64,000 nt of DNA from Zopfochytrium polystomum. Its lineage: Eukaryota > Chytridiomycota > Chytridiomycetes > Chytridiales > Chytridiaceae. The position numbers and the translations under genes are program-made. The notes beneath the pieces are model-generated. The model saw only the letters and a program-made list of their open reading frames with translations. It made no database searches and was not told the origin of the DNA. This document shows positions 11,268-23,217 of the stretch, in pieces. Every line of letters begins with the position of its first letter. Position 1 is the stretch's first letter. The DNA lies in contig JAIVFJ010000073.1 of the NCBI GenBank assembly GCA_025765615.1, positions 1 to 64,000 on the forward strand, given 5' to 3'.

Positions 11268-11913
11268 TTCTGACAAGGGAGGTGGGTAGGAGGAAGAAGT
11301 GGGAAAGGGCGGCGACAGAAAAAGACTGACGTGGTCACCCCAAAACAGCGCCTGGGGGGTGGGTACCTTTGCCCTCTTGAAGCGGTTCAACTCACTTTTG
11401 TCCCACCTAGCAGCCACTCTTTCCCTCTTGGCTGCTGCCGCACGACGCAGAAGGCCTGCCTGCCCACCGCGAAACTGTAGCGCCCGGACACTTTCCGCGT
11501 TTACCGTTTATTTAACACACGCCCTCCACAGCTTGCATGTGATCCCTGTGGATCCGTTCAAGGAATGATTCAGCCGTTAAATGATGAAATGATTGGCTTG
11601 GCTTACTGATTGCAGCTCTTACACAATTGACAGTTTGTTTGACAGGCTTGTGAGTTTGGATTGCTGCTTTTATTACTTTTGCAGTTGTCTGAGTATTGTT
11701 AGTTGTACTTCCTATTCATCAAGCATATCGCAAGCAGGCCAACCACCCACCCACCCCCACAGAGAAGGCATCAAGTGTTGCTTCCGTGCAGCGCATCACC
11801 ATTCTGTCTTGGTACGTGTGTGATGATGGCATAGCTTGCAAGATCGGAGAAGTTCCCTACAAAGGAAGACAGAGAAAGGCACAAAGGCAGAGAACAGGAT
11901 ACTTGTAACACAG

Positions 11914-12029
11914 CGACAGACAGATGGTAATCAGCAAAACAGATAGACAGACAGGCAGTAAGGCAGACAGACAGACAGACAGAAGGACAGACAGACAGAC
12001 AGAGCGAGCGAGAGAGAGAGAGAGACAGG
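11914..12029. repeat. GACA/GA microsatellite in the leader of the RhoGEF gene
   Basis: An imperfect (GACA)n array grading into (GA)n, ending 65 bases before the start codon at 12095. It probably lies in the 5' UTR or core promoter. Similar purine/pyrimidine tracts precede two other genes here. Confidence 0.85.
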
Positions 12030-12094
12030 AAACATCCACACAACGCTCACACACACTCTCCCTCTCCACTAATCATCATCATCATCACCGCCAA

Positions 12095-15000
12095 ATGAGC
12101 GACGAAGACGGCGTCGTCAACGGTGTGGGGGTGGTCGACGCCACCGCGGCCGGTGCAGGCAGCGGCGCTGGTGCCGGCGCCGAACCCGACGAGGAGGCAG
12201 AGAACGAGGTAGTTCGCCGCAGCCCGCCCGCTCGCTACGCTCAATTCATTCCGCACACTGGGCACTCGCATACACTCTCCCATGCTGCTGTTTCTGTGCG
12301 ATGCTCTTCTCCCACCCCCCCTCCCATGCTCCGTTCGGGTCTCCCTCTCGATGGCTCGTGGGTCCTGCCACCTCACCCCTTCAGCGATCTCTACCGCCAC
12401 TTGCAGACTGAGTGGTGGTTGCGCATTCGTTAGGGCCGCCGTTGGTATGCGATGAAACGATGCATCCTCGGTGACGATGTCACCCCGCTGCTGTTATTCC
12501 TTGTGGCTTGCCCATCCCAAGCAAAATGCGTGAACGCCTTTGGTCTAACTTTCCGCTTTTCAGTTCTTCGACTCACTCGAACAGGTTGTTGCTTTCTCCA
12601 ACGACTTGAACAAGTTTAACCTTTCGAAATGTTAGTGGAGTGAAAGTGTTTGTTGTCCTCTCTTTGCTTACTTCGCATTCAGTCCGAGGCAAGACGTTCG
12701 ACCTGCAACCACACGAGCAAACCCTCTACGGTCTCCACCTTCACCACATATCCGACTTCTGCCGCATCGTTCAGGAAGTAGTCAACCGATCTGGCCCCAA
12801 TCCTCTTCCGCCACCCCGCTCGCCTGGCAAACAGCCGGCACAAGCTCCGGCGACCCCGGAAGCGCCTGTTTCTGCACCAGTAGACAGAGGAAAGGGCCCA
12901 GCAGAGCGATCAGCATCTGGCGCTGGTCAGTCGTCGATATCCCCCGAAGACTTGATCCCAGAACGAAAGTATCGATCTGGCATCGACTATTCCATCAAGC
13001 AAGAGATGGACATCAATGTTAGAAGAGGGGACCGACTGGAAATGGTCATGCTTATGGATGATGGGCTGGCACTCGGCAAGAATTTGGAAACTGGTGCAAC
13101 CGGCACTTTTTCAGTGAAGTGCCTTACGAACGGGACCTTGATGCCGGAAAACGAAGCGGAAGACGAGCCTCCAGCGGGCCAAGACGTTCCGGCTGAGGTG
13201 GAGCCGTCCATCGTTCCCGAGTCCGCGCAAGCTGCGGACGACATTCTCCACCGCAGCGTGAGCCAGCGGAGCAAAAACGGCGGCGACGGCAACTGGGCGC
13301 CAGTTCTACTCACCAACGTTTTGAGCAGGAGCATCGGCCGACATGTTGCGATCCGCACGTACCAATCAGGGTCCGTACTGGAGGCGTCGCTGGAGGTTGG
13401 GGATGAAGTTGAGGTCATGTTTTGGGAAGACGAAGAGATGGCCGTAGGGATCCACGTTCCAACACAAACGGAGGCTCTCTTCCGAGGATCGCTCCTCCGT
13501 TTCGTTGGCGCTACTGTCCCAGTATCAGCAACTCGGTCCTCGAGCGTCCCTCTTCCCCCAATAGCCGAAGCCGCACCGGTTCGCGTCACGCCCTTGCCAA
13601 CGGGGCGCATGGTCGAAATTCCGGCAGACATTGGATTCACGGAGCGAAAAGAGAGCTTGAATCTGAACGGCGGCATTGCCGTAAATGCGGCAATGGTTGC
13701 CGGGCCATCCAACTCTGTGGTTTTCGTGGAAGGAGCCGACGAAACCGCGTCACAGTCAACAGGTTACCGCAGAAGCATTCTCGCCCAAGTTGTGGCTGCG
13801 CAGCATCGAGACGAAATGCAGGTTTGTTTTTCATTGCAAGGAAGGGTGCAAAACTATTCCTTTTCGTCTCAAGCTCCTGAGCTTTTTCTCCGCTCCTACT
13901 TCACTCTCCTTAGTACAAAAACTACTTGGACGGCGTGGTGGCTGGACCAGCGACACCCCAAGTCACACCCCTCGTTCCTGGAATGCCTGTGCAACCGCCT
14001 CCTCGCGGCTCATCCAACAGGCAATTCGTCAACCTGTACAGCGGTTCAGGATCATCGTCGCCCGTTCAGGGCACTGTCCCTTTCGGCCAACAAACCCCCG
14101 CTCAGCCCTCTCAGCCTACTGCGCCCATGACAGAGGAGCAGAGGAAGCGCGCGACAGCCGCAAAGTACGTCATTGCGGAGCTGCACGAAACCGAAGAAAG
14201 CTACATGAACTTGCTGAAAGTTTTCAAAGAGGTAGAATTTGCTACAAAACTTTCTTTACTATTGAACACCACGCTTCTTTTCGTGAAACTAACCATGAAA
14301 CACCTCGCCTCCAGCGCATCATCGAGCCAATGCGAGAAATGCGGCTGTTGTCCACGATGGACATCGACCGTGCTTTCAAGCACCTTCCACCTATCTACGA
14401 CCTCAGCGTTAAGGTCGAGTCCTACCTCCGGGATGCGAAAATACGCGACACCGGCGATGCACACCTCATTGTGGACCTCTTCCTCACGAATGTAAGCTGT
14501 CAAAACTGATCGCTCCGACCTTTTATAGCTTGAGTCGCGGCTCACCACTCCCTTGTTTGGCCTTGGAACAGATCGAGCGAGAGGAATGGCTTGTTTATGA
14601 AAACTACATTAAGGACTACAAGCCTGCGAAGCAAATTGTTTCGCGCATGGAAGCTCAGCAAGACGCTCGCGGAGAGCAATTCCGCGCATTCTGTCGTAGA
14701 ATTGAGATGGACGAACTGTGCATGCGGAAAAACCTCGACGACTTCATGATGCTCCCCATTCAACGTATTACTAGGTACCACCTGCTGCTGGAACGGCTCA
14801 GGAAGTACTGCGAGCCTGGAAGCGTGACCCAAGAGAGGTGAGCTGAGCAACTGCGTTGACCTGAATTTGGATTTTATAATACTCACCAAGACCCTGCTCT
14901 TCTCCCAAAACTCGAACTCAGTATTGGCGTTGCTGAAGGATACATGAAAGAAATCGGTAACACACTGCAGGGCGTGCAAGCGCGCGAAGACGAGATGCTG

Positions 15001-15600
15001 AAAATGTTTGAAATCGTTAACACTGTCGACAATTGCCCATCGTCGATCGTCTCCTACTCGAAGCGGCGTTACGTGGCTGAGTTCACGTGCGTCGACCTGA
15101 TGGGCATCCTCCCCGGCTTCGGGCTTGCGCCGCAGCTTGGCGGCAGCGTCGACAACACTGGATCGTGGCCGGGGCTGTCCAGTCTGGTGACACCGGGGCC
15201 CGGCGCGCGCCTTCTGTACCTGTTCAGCGACACCATCCTTGTCGCCGCGTTCCGCAACATGAGCAAGATTCGACCTGGTGCTATTGTCGGCGTCAGCGCT
15301 GGCGGCAGCGGAAAGAAGATGGAGCTAGTACAGAAATTGGATCTCAACAAGGTCACCGTTGTCGACGAGCGGAGGAGCGAGGCCGAAGGTGGGCAGCTAG
15401 TTCTATCTTAAATTTGCTTCTGTTGTGTGCACAATCTCACCTTACACTTTGCAGACGACGCGGACATCATCCTCCGTCTCCGCCCCATCGGCGCTATGGG
15501 CCCGGAAGACCCGGTCTTCATGTTCCGCATGAACGACTCCAAGAGTCGTAAGACGATCGAGAGCGTCGCCCGCAGCGTGCTCGCTTCGCGGAGGTCTTAG
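12095..15600 (+). CDS. SH3-like / RhoGEF (DH) / PH domain protein, about 897 aa
   Basis: Predicted guanine-nucleotide exchange factor for a Rho-family GTPase. Exons are 12095-12208, 12564-12630, 12683-13821, 13914-14231, 14315-14491, 14572-14837, 14922-15388 and 15455-15600; every junction keeps phase. Residues about 155-205 (IDYSIKQEMDINVRRGDRLE) and 300-350 (EASLEVGDEVEVMFWEDEEM) look like two SH3-type barrels. The Dbl-homology domain spans about 520-715, with YVIAELHETEESYMNLLKVF, then IIEPMREMRLLSTMDIDRAF and the conserved MLPIQRITRYHLLLERL. A PH-like domain follows (LLYLFSDTILVAAF to FMFRMNDSKSRKTIESVARS). The order SH3-SH3-DH-PH fits fungal polarity GEFs such as Cdc24/Bud3 relatives only loosely, so I give no symbol. 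The start is the first ATG in the first open exon, after a GACA/GA repeat. Confidence 0.88.
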
Positions 15601-15993
15601 AACGTCATCCGTCGACTGACGGTGCACTGGCCAGTTTGTTCTTGTTTTTCTATTTTTTTTCTTTTTTTTTTCTGGTTCGGATCATTCTTCCCGCCCCACC
15701 CACCCAGCAACAGATTCGTTCGTATCCTCCAAGCGCTGACTGCATCCTCCCAAACTCCTCCGGTCACCGCTCGCCCACCATCCTATCCTTCTATCCGTCT
15801 TATAGCCTGTTTCATATATGTTCCTAAACCTTCCCGTTCCGCCACCCCCCGAAAACCACGACCACCGCCCCTCCCCTCTCTGCCAGCCCACCCAACCTGT
15901 TTTCGCCTCACAAGCCCCAGCCCCTATTTTCGTGTTATTGCCTCTTTTCCTTTTCCAGGGTTATCTCCCTTAACAATGTTGCTTTCTTTTGTT

Positions 15994-16024
<31 letters not shown>

Positions 16025-17962
16025 CATCTGGCCGAAACAGAATCCTTCCTCTGGCGGGGGAAGGGCGTGAACTGGCTGAGTGAGCGAGGTGGACTGAATG
16101 GCGGCTTGATAATACGAATCAAAGAAAAATGTTGGAACCTTCGGGTCTGGACGGAAACGCACTATACTTCATTCCAGCGCGCAAAAGCAAAAACCTCCAA
16201 AACTGAATCTCGGACCCTCTACCATGGTAAGGAAGAAGCCGGGTGGTGGTTCAATTTTTTAAATGTTTCGATGAACTGTAACGCCGTAGTTGATGAGGTG
16301 GGGAAGGCTTCTCTGCAACCCTTAAGTTCATTCCTCGTTTAAGTGGATGGCAATGGATGCTGAGCTTCGATTCTGCCCCAGGCAAACAAGTTTTCAAGGG
16401 ACAAATGCAATGCACAATGGACAACAATATCAGAGGTGTTGTGGCTAAATTTCGGTGAAGAATATTTTCGTCTTACAATCACCAGCAACTCTTTTCTTTT
16501 TTTTTTTTTTTTTTTTTTTTTGAGGCATGGTATTTGTGCAAAACTCAATTTTGCAGTAATTGTTATAATTCTTGACATCCCCTGCTTTTTGTCACAAAAA
16601 TTTCTAGGTTTAGTGATGGATTTCAGGGTGGATATTCATCAAAAAGAATCTCTCCGATTAGGAGAAATAGCTGACAAGGCAGGGTCAATTAATGGGAGAG
16701 TTTCTTTCTGTCCAAAAAAAAAAGCGTGTCAAGAATTAGGAAAATTAAGGCTGTTCCAACTGCAGATACGGAGAGGATACTAGAGTATCCGAATCCGCAT
16801 CGGCAGCTGCGGATAATTCTGTATCCTCTCCGTACCCAGTTTTTCGCTCTTTCGGATGGCAGCCTTCGTGTCCACTTTTTGAAAAGGAAAAAAAAAAAAA
16901 AAAAAAAAAAAAAAATAGGGCTGCACTTTCACTGAATTTCATATTCTTGAGATTTTGGGGCCGAAAAAAAAAGTTTTGGGGGGATCAAAAAGTTTTCGAT
17001 TAGGAGGGGTGATCTGTCTGCCCTCCACCAAACTTTTATTTTTTGCTGCTTCAAAATCTCAAAGTACATGAAATTGACAGTAACAGGATTTTGTGGGCAG
17101 TTCAGCCCGAGGTGTTTTTGCTTACAATCAGTCTAACATGAAATGCTGCCTCTGAAAATGCGCTGTTCTGGTGAGGTTTGACTACCCCGCATATTGCCCG
17201 TGCCGGAAAGTAATTGGATTCAGCGTTGAAACTTGAAAGACAGCAAACAATTCGGCTGTCTGCCTGCAGCCAAACACAAAATCCTTCAAAAGACAGAAAA
17301 CAGTTCTGCAAGCAGAGTTTCTCGCCGACAAACCCACATGTTCTCAGACGAACTGTTGGTTCGGCCTGTTGTTGGACCGAGCCGGCGCTACACGGCACGT
17401 TCCTCGCAGGAGTCCAATTTCGAACTAGAATATAAGCGCAACTTGCTGTTTGGCCCGTTACCGTAAGGAAGGTAAGGCGCTTCAGCGAAAGGCACACGCC
17501 TTCAGCTCAAAGTCGGGCAAAAGCATAACACCAGTGCGGACTCAAAACCCAGCACTCAGCGCACGGACGGTGTCCACTAACCAGTGCACTATAGAATCTG
17601 TCCCCACATAGTACAGGCTACCCTCAAATAGTGCATTTTTACTATGTCTGCTTCATTTGTCTATGTGTGTCAACTTAGTTGGATTTTGTCCTTTGTTGCC
17701 TTTGACCCTGTCAGCTGCAGTCATCCCCAATGGGCTCTGTCTGACACACTGGTACACCTCCCCAAAGTCACTTCCACCAGCAAAGTTGTTTTGCCAAAGA
17801 AAACAGACCAAGAGCTCCCCATAGGTGGACTTCTTCACTGGCCCACACACCCCACTGGGTGTCGGACAGGCGCTTCCTGCTTGTCCCCCCCCCTCTGTGG
17901 ACAGACTGCCAAAGGTTTAGTTGCTTAAGGTTATATATTTCTGATGGAATAGCTAAGTATAT
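15601..17962. other. Intergenic stretch with homopolymers, no gene recognised
   Basis: Holds the 3' UTR of the RhoGEF gene, a run of T at about 15988-16024, another at about 16498-16521, a hairpin at 16767-16834 and an A run at about 16887-16915. Short ORFs here show no conserved family. CpG density and GC fall compared with the genes. Confidence 0.6.
16767..16834. repeat. Compound inverted repeat (hairpin)
   Basis: Arms TACGGAGAGGATAC (16767-16780) and GTATCCTCTCCGTA (16821-16834) are perfect complements. A second stem, TCCGCA (16794-16799) with TGCGGA (16808-16813), lies inside. It could be a miniature element, a structured RNA or a replication-slippage product. No T-run terminator follows directly. 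Confidence 0.7.
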
Positions 17963-18035
17963 GCCTGGTTAGCTCAATCGGTAGAGCGTGCGACTCTTAA
18001 TCGCAAGGCTGTGGGTTCGACCCCCACATCGGGCG
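17963..18035 (+). tRNA. tRNA-Lys (anticodon CTT)
   Basis: Folds as a complete cloverleaf. The acceptor stem GCCTGGT pairs with ATCGGGC (one T-G and one G-T wobble). The D-arm is GCTC/GAGC around AATCGGTA. The anticodon stem TGCGA/TCGCA carries loop CTCTTAA, giving anticodon CTT at 17996-17998. The variable loop is AGGCT and the T-arm is GTGGG-TTCGACC-CCCAC. No intron and no encoded CCA; the discriminator is G. A-box and B-box promoters are internal and intact. Confidence 0.95.
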
Positions 18036-18978
18036 CACATAATTTGGTTCTTCTCTGCAAAACGTGAAATTTTACCTCACGAGCAATCACCATGGTTTGC
18101 TGCACGTTTGTTGGTGAGAGAAACAAGAAATGGTGAAAGCATGAACAAAATTAGTCCTACATGTGGCCGCTCCGATTGTCAGTGCCAAAGCTGCCCAATT
18201 TTTATTTTATTTTATTTTTTTGATTTCTGGACGCCAAACGACAGCTGACAAAAGCCCGATCTCCAGCTACGGAGCTCTAGTTTTTTTTGGAATGCCAGAT
18301 CAATCCTTAAAGCAATGCTTATCCTTCAAAAGAAGTGGAGCTTCTGTGCGGATGCGTGCAAAGTTAGCGCCACTGTTTACTTCACACCTCTTGTTCAAGT
18401 TTGGGTGAGCCCTCGGCTCGCCCACACCTTTCCAAAAAAAACCACTTCCCTCGCTCCTGGCCTTGTTTGGCCCCGTCTCCCGCCCCTCGCTGATCTTTTG
18501 CTTTCTTCTTTATTGCTTTTGCCGACTTCCTCTTCGCTTACGCAGTTCTCTTTTTTTTTTTTTTTAGCAGTCGAATTCAAACTTGACGCATGTGCCGGGG
18601 GGGGGTGATGTGGCTGGACATTAACAGACGGGGAAGAAACAAAAAAAAAAAAAAAAGAGTTTGAGAGAAGTAGATGAGAGCTGTATCCGTTGTGACGGGA
18701 GGCTTGGGCTTGCGACTAATGCGGGACGAGGGAGGGGAAGGGTTTGTTCGGCTTGGTTGGTTTGTTGGGTTTTGAAAGTGGGGGAGGCTGCGGTTGAAAA
18801 AGAAACACTCAACCCCAGCAGCACAGCACGTCCAAGCAAACACAAAAACAAGGAAAAACAAAGAATCCTCTTGGTACTGATCCCTCCGCTTTCTTTCGTC
18901 CTCTTCCACTTTCTTTTTTCTTTTCTTTTCTTTCTTCTTGTTTCTCTCCATATCGTCTATATTTGTGCGAGTTCCTTC
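18036..18978. other. Intergenic stretch between tRNA and GPD2
   Basis: No gene recognised. Contains T and A homopolymers (for example about 18551-18565 and 18640-18656) and probably the 3' UTR of the minus-strand dehydrogenase gene. Confidence 0.6.
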
Positions 18979-21900
18979 TCAAACGCCGCCGCCACTGCGC
19001 ACGGTGCTGAACTGCTCGCGTCCTTCGTGATCGACGGCCAGTTCCGGGAGACGAGATCTGCCTCTGCTTTCCTTGATTGCGGCAATGATCTGGGTACAGG
19101 TGCGAAAAAGATGTAGAAAGAGTGGGAGGAGAGTGGGGCGTGTCATTAAAAAAAAAAAAATGGAGAAAATCTCGATCCGGCGGAGAAAGACGGAAAAGCG
19201 CGGGCAAACCTCCAAAAATTCTCCAAATTCAACGGTCGAACTCTTTGTCAGCTCGACCTCCTTGACGATCCTCTGCAGCTCCTTCTTTGCTACATTCATA
19301 TCCAGGCTCTTCAGCACGCCGGCCACGTCGCGCTGGCGAATCTGCCCGTGGCCCGTGTGGTCCATCTTCATGAACGCCTCCTTGAGGCGCGCGAGCTCCT
19401 GCGGGACAAAGTGGGACCGGGTGTAGAACGCCGAGAACTCGTCGTCTGTGGTAGCCGGGCCCGCGGGGTTGATCGCATCGCGGAGGTGAAGCTGCTGGAG
19501 TCCCATAGTCGTAAGGAAGACGAGTGTCCGCTCGTACTCTTCCCGCTGCCGCGCGGGCGACCATTTGAGCTCCTCCGTCATTATTTCAATCACACGTGGG
19601 AGCGCTTCTTTGGCTGCGCGGGCGTTGAGCATGGCGAGGCGAGTGCGGCGCGCCAGAACGTCCTACGATGAGGAGCAATTTGCCCAAAAGAATAGCGTTA
19701 GTGAAGCAACCAGTGGTCCGCTGCGGAGATTCCACATGAAGAGAGATGAACCAGAAAAAAAGATATCAAGAGCACAGCCGTGGGGGGCTCGCACTTACGA
19801 TGGCAGTGCAGGCATACTCTCTCTTCACAGCATAGCGGACCTCAGCCTCAATGTACGGGTAACCCCACACCAAACGTTTTCCAAAGATAGGCCAACGCAA
19901 GCCCGTCATTTCTGCCTCGGCAGCAACAGCCCAGGCACGGTCTCCGTAAGAATCAGACAGGTGCTGAGCGACTTCTGTTTCAATTCCAAAGTGCTGAATG
20001 ATCTTGATAAACATGTTCTTCGACCAGTTGTGTGAGCCGAGAAGGAGAGTGTGCTCCGTAACGCAGGGACCTTTCGGTTGTAAATCTAACACAGGGGTGG
20101 AGAAAAGGTTGATTAAAAATAAAGTGCGGAGTGACGGCATCGTCCGAAAAGGCTAGGCACTTACTGAATGTTTCTATGGCCTTGTCTATAGTTTCTTTGG
20201 CCATCGCGCGGTAGGTCGTCCACTTCCCACCCGCAATCGTCAAAAGGCCAGACTCGGAAACGTTGATCATGTGGTTTCGGACCAGCGCCGCTGTATTTTT
20301 AGCAGCCGGATCACGAACCAGAGGACGAATACCAGACCAGGCGGCGAGGACGTCACCTCGGCGAACTTTGATGGCGGGGTCAAGGTAGTTTTCTACTTCT
20401 TTCAAAATCCACGCGATGTCTTTTTCGGCGGGGAGTGGATTCGCAGAAACCTCGGTCGGGGAATCTGACGATTGTAAGAATTTAAGACAAGGTGCAAGCA
20501 ATTTTGTACACTCACCAGTTGTTCCGGCAATAGTATTACCAGCCCATGGCAAGAAGAAAATGACACGGCCGTCGCTGGTGTTGGGATCAATGAGGCCCAT
20601 TCGTCGCGGGGAAAAGTAGTTGGGAAGAATAATGTGTACTCCGGCACTTGGAGCAACTATTTCCTGGGTTTGAATTCCGCTGTCCAACTTTCGGAGCCCA
20701 TCCGTGAACGGGCCAGTAGCGTTCACCACACCCTGAAAGCGTTGGGCGAGTTGACAAGGGAACACAGTTTAAAGAGTACAGGTCGCCCACCTTTGCACGG
20801 ACCGTCCAAGTATCGCCTGTTAGAGTATCACGAACCACGGCGCCATAAATCTCTTTTTCACCGAGTCCTTGTTGGCCAATATTTGTAAGGCGGGGGCGTT
20901 TCAGGAGCTCAACTACTTCCACGTGATTCGCCATCACGGCACCGTGATTGATCGCCGTCAGTGCAATAGCGACATTCATGCGGGAGTCGTTGTGCGCGCC
21001 TTTTGTCACCAAATTCTTTAGTCATGGTGCTCGCAGATATCACGGGAGAGAGAGGAAAAGGAAAGGGCTCACCATCGTAGTAAACCATTGCGCCCGCAAG
21101 GCGATCAGCTTTCAGCATGGGAAACGCCTCAAGCGCGCGGCGTTTGCTCAAGAAATAAGAGTGGGACAAGCCCTCTCCTCCTGCCAAAAAGTCGTAAGCC
21201 TTCGAGCCGGCCCAGTAGTACGGAATCTTCCACATTTGGTACAGGGGCAGCATGATGGGAAGTTGGTACGATAGGTACGGTGCAATCTTTAGGAAAACGC
21301 CACGCTCGTGAAGTGCCTCAACGACGAGTTTGTACTGCTCATAGTCCATCTCGAGGAAAGCCTTTTCGAGATATCGGACTCCACCGTGCACAAGTTTGGT
21401 GCTCCTGGAGCTCGTTCCAGCAGCAAAATCGTCGCGCTCGACCAGAGCGACATTGAGGCCACGAGTGACGGCGTCGAGGGCACAGCCTACGCCTGTCGCG
21501 CCGCCCCCAACAATCAGTAGATCAAATTCTCCATTGTTCGCGCCGTTGGCTGAGGAGGGAGATCCGAGGGAGGAGCCGTCCTTTGCCAGTCCCTTGAGCT
21601 GGTTGAGCATCTCTTGGCGCGTTGGCGGGGTCCAGAGCTGCGGAGGCCCATCTGAGCCGACTTCGGCGGTGGCAGAGGCGTCGGCGTGGAGGGGGGGAGC
21701 GGGCAAACGGGCCGTCGGACGCGGTGCGGTCTGGGTTGTACAGGAAGGCGGCGGTGGCGACCAAGCCAGCCGCAGTGAGGGCGACGGCGGAGAGAGATCT
21801 GAAGGTGGTGGATGAGCGGTTGGAGCGGTCGTCGCGGTCGTTGTCTGGCGGGGGCGGCTGCGAGGAGGAGGAGGAAGGGAACGATAACGACGAGTAGAGA

Positions 21901-22265
21901 CGGCGGAGGGGCTGACAAGGAGAAGGGGGAAGCCCTCGCTCCGCCACGCGCCGATGACGTGATGATGTAGACGCGGACTGGTTGAAGGGAGCCGCTGCGA
22001 CCGAGTGGTAGCAGGAAGAAGTAGACCTGGAGGACAGGGGGGTTGCTGCTGCGGCTGCTGCTGCTGCGACCGCTGCCGCGAGCGTGCTTGTCGTGGTGGT
22101 GGTGGTGGTGGTATGGGCGGCGGTGGAGGAGCAGAAGGGGGACGTGGCTGCTGTGACGGCGGCGGCTCTACTCGCGTGGAGGGCGGAGTGGGGCGAGTGG
22201 GGTGCGGCGTGGGAGGAGGAGGAGGAGGAGGAGGAAGCCCGCACGAGACGGGCGCGGCAGAGCAT
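18979..22265 (-). CDS. GUT2: Mitochondrial FAD-dependent glycerol-3-phosphate dehydrogenase with EF-hand tail
   Basis: Oxidises glycerol-3-phosphate to dihydroxyacetone phosphate at the outer face of the inner mitochondrial membrane and feeds electrons to ubiquinone. Exons on the minus strand are 22265-21073, 20999-20791, 20732-20516, 20464-20165, 20085-19799, 19662-19210 and 19089-18979. The FAD-binding motif is DLLIVGGGATGVGCALDAVT. Family landmarks follow in order: SSRSTKLVHGGVRYLEKAF, VYYDGAHNDSRMN, VVNATGPFTD, RRGDVLAAWSGIRPLV and TIAGGKWTTYRAMA. The C-terminus holds an EF-hand region (MKMDHTGHGQIRQRDVAGVL), as in animal GPD2 and unlike short yeast Gut2. The N-terminus (MLCRARLVRASSSSSS) plus a hydrophobic segment fits a targeting presequence and membrane anchor. 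It lies one base out of frame with the enzyme: removing one base of the seven-C run at 21691-21697 makes a 922-residue protein. That is either a sequence error, a real frameshift, or a sign that translation starts downstream. Confidence 0.92.
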
Positions 22266-23217
22266 TGTTGAAAGATAAGACCCCCCCACAAACAAAAGAA
22301 GAAAGTTGGAAAATTGGATCAAACAAATCGAAAAGAGAAAAAACGAATACCAAAAAAAAAATAATTTTTTTTCATTTTTTTTTCCCAAAGAAATCATTTC
22401 GGAAAACTGCGGGAGTTTTGAGAAGACAAACCGCTGGAAAAAAAAAAAAAAAAAAAAAAAAAAAGAAATAGAGACTTGTTCCCACCCCCTTCTTGCCCTT
22501 TGGCGCAAAGTTCTCACGACTCCTCCTCGAGGACCTCGACTGTACTTCGGGCACTTCCAGCCCCCACCACCACCAACGAACGACTGTTGCCCTATTATTA
22601 ATATTGGCGCGAGATTTAATGACGAAAACCTGTATGTACGTTGACTGTGCACACTAGAGAAACGAAGCAACTCATGCTCGTTAGGCTCAATTGGCAAATG
22701 TTTATAGTTCTGCAGAAGAAGAGCCCAACACCCCTAGCCCCAAATCTCTGTGCGCAAATTGTTGGGGTGTACGCGCTTCCCACACCTGCAATTTCTTCAT
22801 GTGGAGGTTTTCCAAGACCTCTAGAACAAACATTGTAAAATCAAACCGAGGCTCTGTTCCAACCGCACTGCAGGACGGAACTGGAAGAGACGACTATTCC
22901 CGGGACGATTGAGACGTTTCGGTGTATCTCAAAGCCCTGCGAACCTCTCCTCACAGTCAGGGCGTGGACATCAAATATAAACAAAACTAAAAACCTATTT
23001 CCTGATGTGAATCTTTTGCTGTGCGAAAGACAAGAGACCGCCTCAACGTACTTTTGCTTTACTGCCCTCCAGAATCAAGGAGCATGTGCGCGCGCGGGGT
23101 CCATTTGAACCACGCAGATCGCAAACACAAAAAACAAAAACACAACTTGTCAGAACGCCGACGTTCGTTCCACAGAAGAAAGAAAGAAAGAAAGTCCCGC
23201 CCGCAACCAACACAAAC
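22266..23217. other. Divergent promoter region of GPD2 and the zinc-knuckle gene
   Basis: About 950 bases between two divergent start codons. Contains a long A run (about 22438-22464) and other A/T tracts. No conserved ORF recognised. Confidence 0.6.

Noticed and set aside
11268..11417. Extension of the low-complexity gene to WDKSELNRFKRAK as a first exon
   Set aside because: The segment lacks an ATG in frame; a GTACCC...GTCAG intron would shift the frame to a stop. Left as possible upstream sequence only.
21522..22697. Reading the minus-strand ORF as far as 22697 as part of the dehydrogenase
   Set aside because: The upstream portion is low complexity and poly-Phe from an A run; the first credible start is the ATG at 22265, which begins a presequence-like stretch.
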